From Mercurialis annua (Eukaryota; Streptophyta; Magnoliopsida; Malpighiales; Euphorbiaceae), in the NCBI RefSeq assembly GCF_937616625.2, contig NC_065570.1, forward strand, positions 37,827,665 through 37,891,664: a DNA stretch of 64,000 nucleotides. The letters run 5' to 3'. Of this stretch, positions 61,800-64,000 are shown piece by piece; within the stretch, counting starts at the first letter, position 1, and the number at the start of each line of letters is the position of its first letter. Made by a program: the position numbers and the translations under genes. The notes beneath the pieces are model-generated. The model made no database searches. It saw only the letters and a list, made by a program, of their open reading frames with translations, and had not been told where the DNA came from.

Positions 61800-62468
61800 T
61801 CACTTTCTCATTTCAGACTTCAAATCAGACCAAGTGTCAATTGGGTACTCCAAATTTCGCCTTCTATTAGTCACCAAGTGATCCCACCAAGCGACAGCAT
61901 AATCTGAAAATTTAGTAACCGCCAACTTAGCCTTCTTTTCCTCACTAAACTGATGACAATCAAATATGAGCTCCACCTGTTTTCCCCATTGTAAATAAGC
62001 CTCTGGATCTGTTTTTCCTTGAAAATGAGGAATTTTATGTTTAATGCTGCCAAACTTTTTATCTACAAATTCATCATTACCTCGGTTTCTACAGTAGAAA
62101 ATATTTTCTAGTATTCTTCCTCTACCCCTACCTAAACCTCGGCCTCTTCTAGCTCTACCTTGCGGTACAGCTATTCCAGCCATCACCTCCTCTTCATATT
62201 CATCATTATAATTGTCATCATTTGCCAAATCATTAACTTCAGGTATATGATTTCTGCCCTCCCTATTCTCCTCATTTTGATTCGGCACTGCTCTTTCAAC
62301 AACTCCCAACCTCGTATCTATGCGCTCTACGGCTTCTCTCATAGCCTCCATTGTTCTTTGAAAACATGTGAATTCTCCTTGTTGCGCCCGACGAAGCATA
62401 GCTTCATCGACATGAACACCATCATTATGTTTATTCTGATTTTCCATTTCTGCAAAAAGAACGTTCAA
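61800..62468 (-). pseudogene. gag: CRM-like gag N-terminus, ending in a premature stop
   Basis: 222 codons. The natural start is probably Met8 at 62447 (MENQNKHNDG). A coiled-coil-like segment (about 22-60), an acidic region (78-94) and an RGRGLGRGRGR basic patch (108-118) precede the retrotransposon Gag domain (SIKHKIPHFQGKTDPEAYLQ, FSDYAVAWWDHLVTNRRRN). A TGA stop interrupts it at ...SEMRK. Translation past the stop gives FVPKHFHRELVKKLQ, the normal continuation, so the stop probably replaced an Arg codon (CGA to TGA). The downstream frameshift then leads into the 60656-61729 piece. Confidence 0.85.
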
Positions 62469-63212
62469 AAGAAAAAAAATTAATAATTGAAAACTTCACC
62501 AGTACTCCCTTACGTGTTTCACTCAAAAGATGGGCATGGTCTCTCGTGTTTAAACTCAAGTATTTTTTTTTTTCACTCAGGGCTTTCTCACACCACTCTA
62601 GCTATTTTCTTTATGTTATTAGGTGAATCACACTTTCAGAATAATTCAAGTAGTTTCGAGTAGTATTACGAAACTGAAATTTGCGAAAAAAAAAATCAGT
62701 TTGAAGCAAATCTATTAAAAAAAATGAAAACAAGAGCCAATAAATTATGAAAACTCAAATAGAGGTAAAAGACATGTGAAACAAACAGAAATATGAAGAG
62801 TCAAACAAAAAGGTAGTTTAAAGAATATAACCAAATCTGCCAAGAGAGATAATATTCCTAAACTGGAAAACTATGCAATTCAGGAGTACAAAACAATGAA
62901 ATATATAATTTAGGAAATCAATTCAGACTTAGTTTAGAACATTAGACAATCAAAGATAAGTCAGACCCAAATATGACAGTAATCACCAAATTCTGAATTT
63001 CACCCCTTTTTGTTTTGATCACTTGTCTTTTTTTTTTTTGTTAATTCCAGATTATCAAATTTTGAGTTTCACTCCCCTTTTTTTAAACTTCCTTTTGTAT
63101 TATTTTTTTATTTTTTCTTCAATTACCCAGATCTGTATTTCATATAATCAAGAATAATAAACAATTAAGAATTAATAAAAAAAAGATGGATAAAACCTAA
63201 TCTAGATACAAA
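62448..63212 (-). other. CRM-like element 5' leader
   Basis: About 0.76 kb of T/A-rich noncoding sequence between the primer site and the gag start, with long homopolymer runs and no recognisable protein. On the minus strand a pyrimidine stretch ending TTCTTTTTGCAG lies 2 nt before the gag ATG and looks like a splice acceptor, so the leader may contain an intron (inference). Confidence 0.55.
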
Positions 63213-63224
63213 GCTCTGATACCA
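63213..63224 (-). other. CRM-like element primer-binding site
   Basis: Reverse complement TGGTATCAGAGC, an exact initiator-Met tRNA primer site. It places the 5' LTR on the higher-coordinate side, where only about 35 bp remain before satellite begins. Confidence 0.9.
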
Positions 63225-63260
63225 AATCATATAGAACCTCCAAGAATAAGCCTGAGAACC

Positions 63261-63942
63261 CCTAAGCATGGTAATCAAAACGACATGTTAAAGAGACTCG
63301 AGACGCGCCATACTAATCTAGCGTCACTTTTAACGCACACTTTGCGTAATATAACCTAACCATGCTTAGGTAATCGGAACGACGCGTTAAAGAGACTTGA
63401 GAGGCGACACAATAATCTAGCGTCACTTTTCATGCACACTTTGCATAACATAACCTAACCATGTTTAGGTAATCGGAAGGACGTGTTAAAGAGACTTGAG
63501 ATGCGACATACAAATCTATTGATCCTTTTCACGTACATTTGTGTACTATAACCTAACCATGCTTAGGTAATCGAAACGACGCGTCAGAGAGACTTTTGAC
63601 GCGACATTAGCATGGTAATCGAAACAACTCGTCAGAGAGACTTTTGACGCGACATTAGCATGGTAATTGAAACAACGCGTTATAGAGACTTGAGACGCGA
63701 CATACTAATCTAGCGTCACTTTTCACGCAAACTTTGTGTAATATAACCTAACCATGCTTAGGTAATCGGAACGACGCATTAAAGAGAATTGAGACGCGAC
63801 ACACTAATCTATTGTTACTTTTCACGCTCACTTTTCTTACTATAACCTAACCATGCTTAGGTAATCGGAACGACGCACTAGAGAGACTTGTGACGCGAGA
63901 TAAGCATGGTAATTGAAACTACGCATTCAAGAGATTTGAGAC
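63261..63942 (-). repeat. Satellite array, reverse
   Basis: Reverse satellite starting CCTAAGCATGGTAATCAAAA. It contains a tandem pair of short monomers near 63605 and 63655 (GCGACATTAGCATGGTAAT, twice). It ends at an orientation switch at about 63942 (TTTGAGACGTTCCGATTATCC). Confidence 0.9.
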
Positions 63943-64000
63943 GTTCCGATTATCCAAGCATGGTTAGGTTATTTTACAAAAAGTGTGCTTGGAAAATGAC
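63943..64000 (+). repeat. Satellite, forward, running off the window
   Basis: The last 58 bp read forward (CCGATTATCCAAGCATGGTTAGG) and continue past the window edge. Confidence 0.85.

Larger units (their letters stand above)
59950..63260 (-). mobile_element. CRM-type chromovirus fragment, both ends lost
   Basis: A 3.3-kb piece: scrap of 5' LTR, primer site, leader, gag, protease, first half of RT. It has no LTR, no target duplication, at least two stops and at least one frameshift. The satellite is forward on its left (57836-59949) and reverse on its right (63261-63942), so it sits on an inversion-type junction and not on a simple insertion. CRM elements preferentially occupy plant centromeres (established for the clade), which is the best hint to the chromosomal location. 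Confidence 0.82.

Overview
This is plant nuclear heterochromatin and contains no host gene. About two thirds of the window is one tandem satellite family. The rest is four LTR-retrotransposon insertions or remnants. A flowering plant is indicated by elements of recognisable plant lineages: a Tork/Angela-like Ty1/copia element, two related long-LTR Ty3/gypsy LTRs, and a CRM-like chromovirus fragment, all with initiator-Met tRNA primer sites where a primer site is visible. I cannot name the species.

Satellite. The basic monomer is 99 bp (spacing 57244, 57343, 57442). 'Forward' (+) here means reading GATTACCTAAGCATGGTTAGG. A 48-bp short monomer is interspersed. Longer periods are built from these two: 147 bp (99+48), about 345 bp (3x99+48), 198 bp dimers, a 426-bp duplication, and a higher-order repeat (HOR) of exactly 1,923 bp that fills positions 1 to about 8060. 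The array changes orientation repeatedly: + 1-19395; - 19396-19800; + 19801-26812; - 26813-48528 (interrupted by two elements); + 48529-48940; - 48941-57835 (interrupted by a solo LTR); + 57836-59949; - 63261-63942; + from 63943.

Mobile elements, left to right. (1) 28313-34116: a gypsy-type element with a 4.4-kb 5' LTR, primer site and gag-like ORF, but no pol and no 3' LTR. (2) 34166-42793: a full-length copia element with 2.0-kb LTRs and a 5-bp target duplication. Its LTRs are almost identical but its gag-pol is wrecked. (3) 50516-52973: a clean solo LTR with a 5-bp target duplication. (4) 59950-63260: a CRM-like gag-PR-RT fragment on the minus strand, truncated at both ends, lying exactly where satellite orientation changes.

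Biological reading (inference). A homogenised HOR satellite, a CRM-type chromovirus remnant and a solo LTR are what is expected at or beside a plant centromere. The most distinctive signal is the architecture: a monomer built from several dyad symmetries, a short monomer carrying an inverted copy of the main dyad, several orientation switches at dyad arms or shared short sequences, and inverted or shuffled segmental copies around 26.8 and 48.5 kb. Together these suggest repeated fold-back or template-switch rearrangement. No RNA gene, CRISPR array or bacterial-type operon was seen. Identities and counts given here were made by eye.
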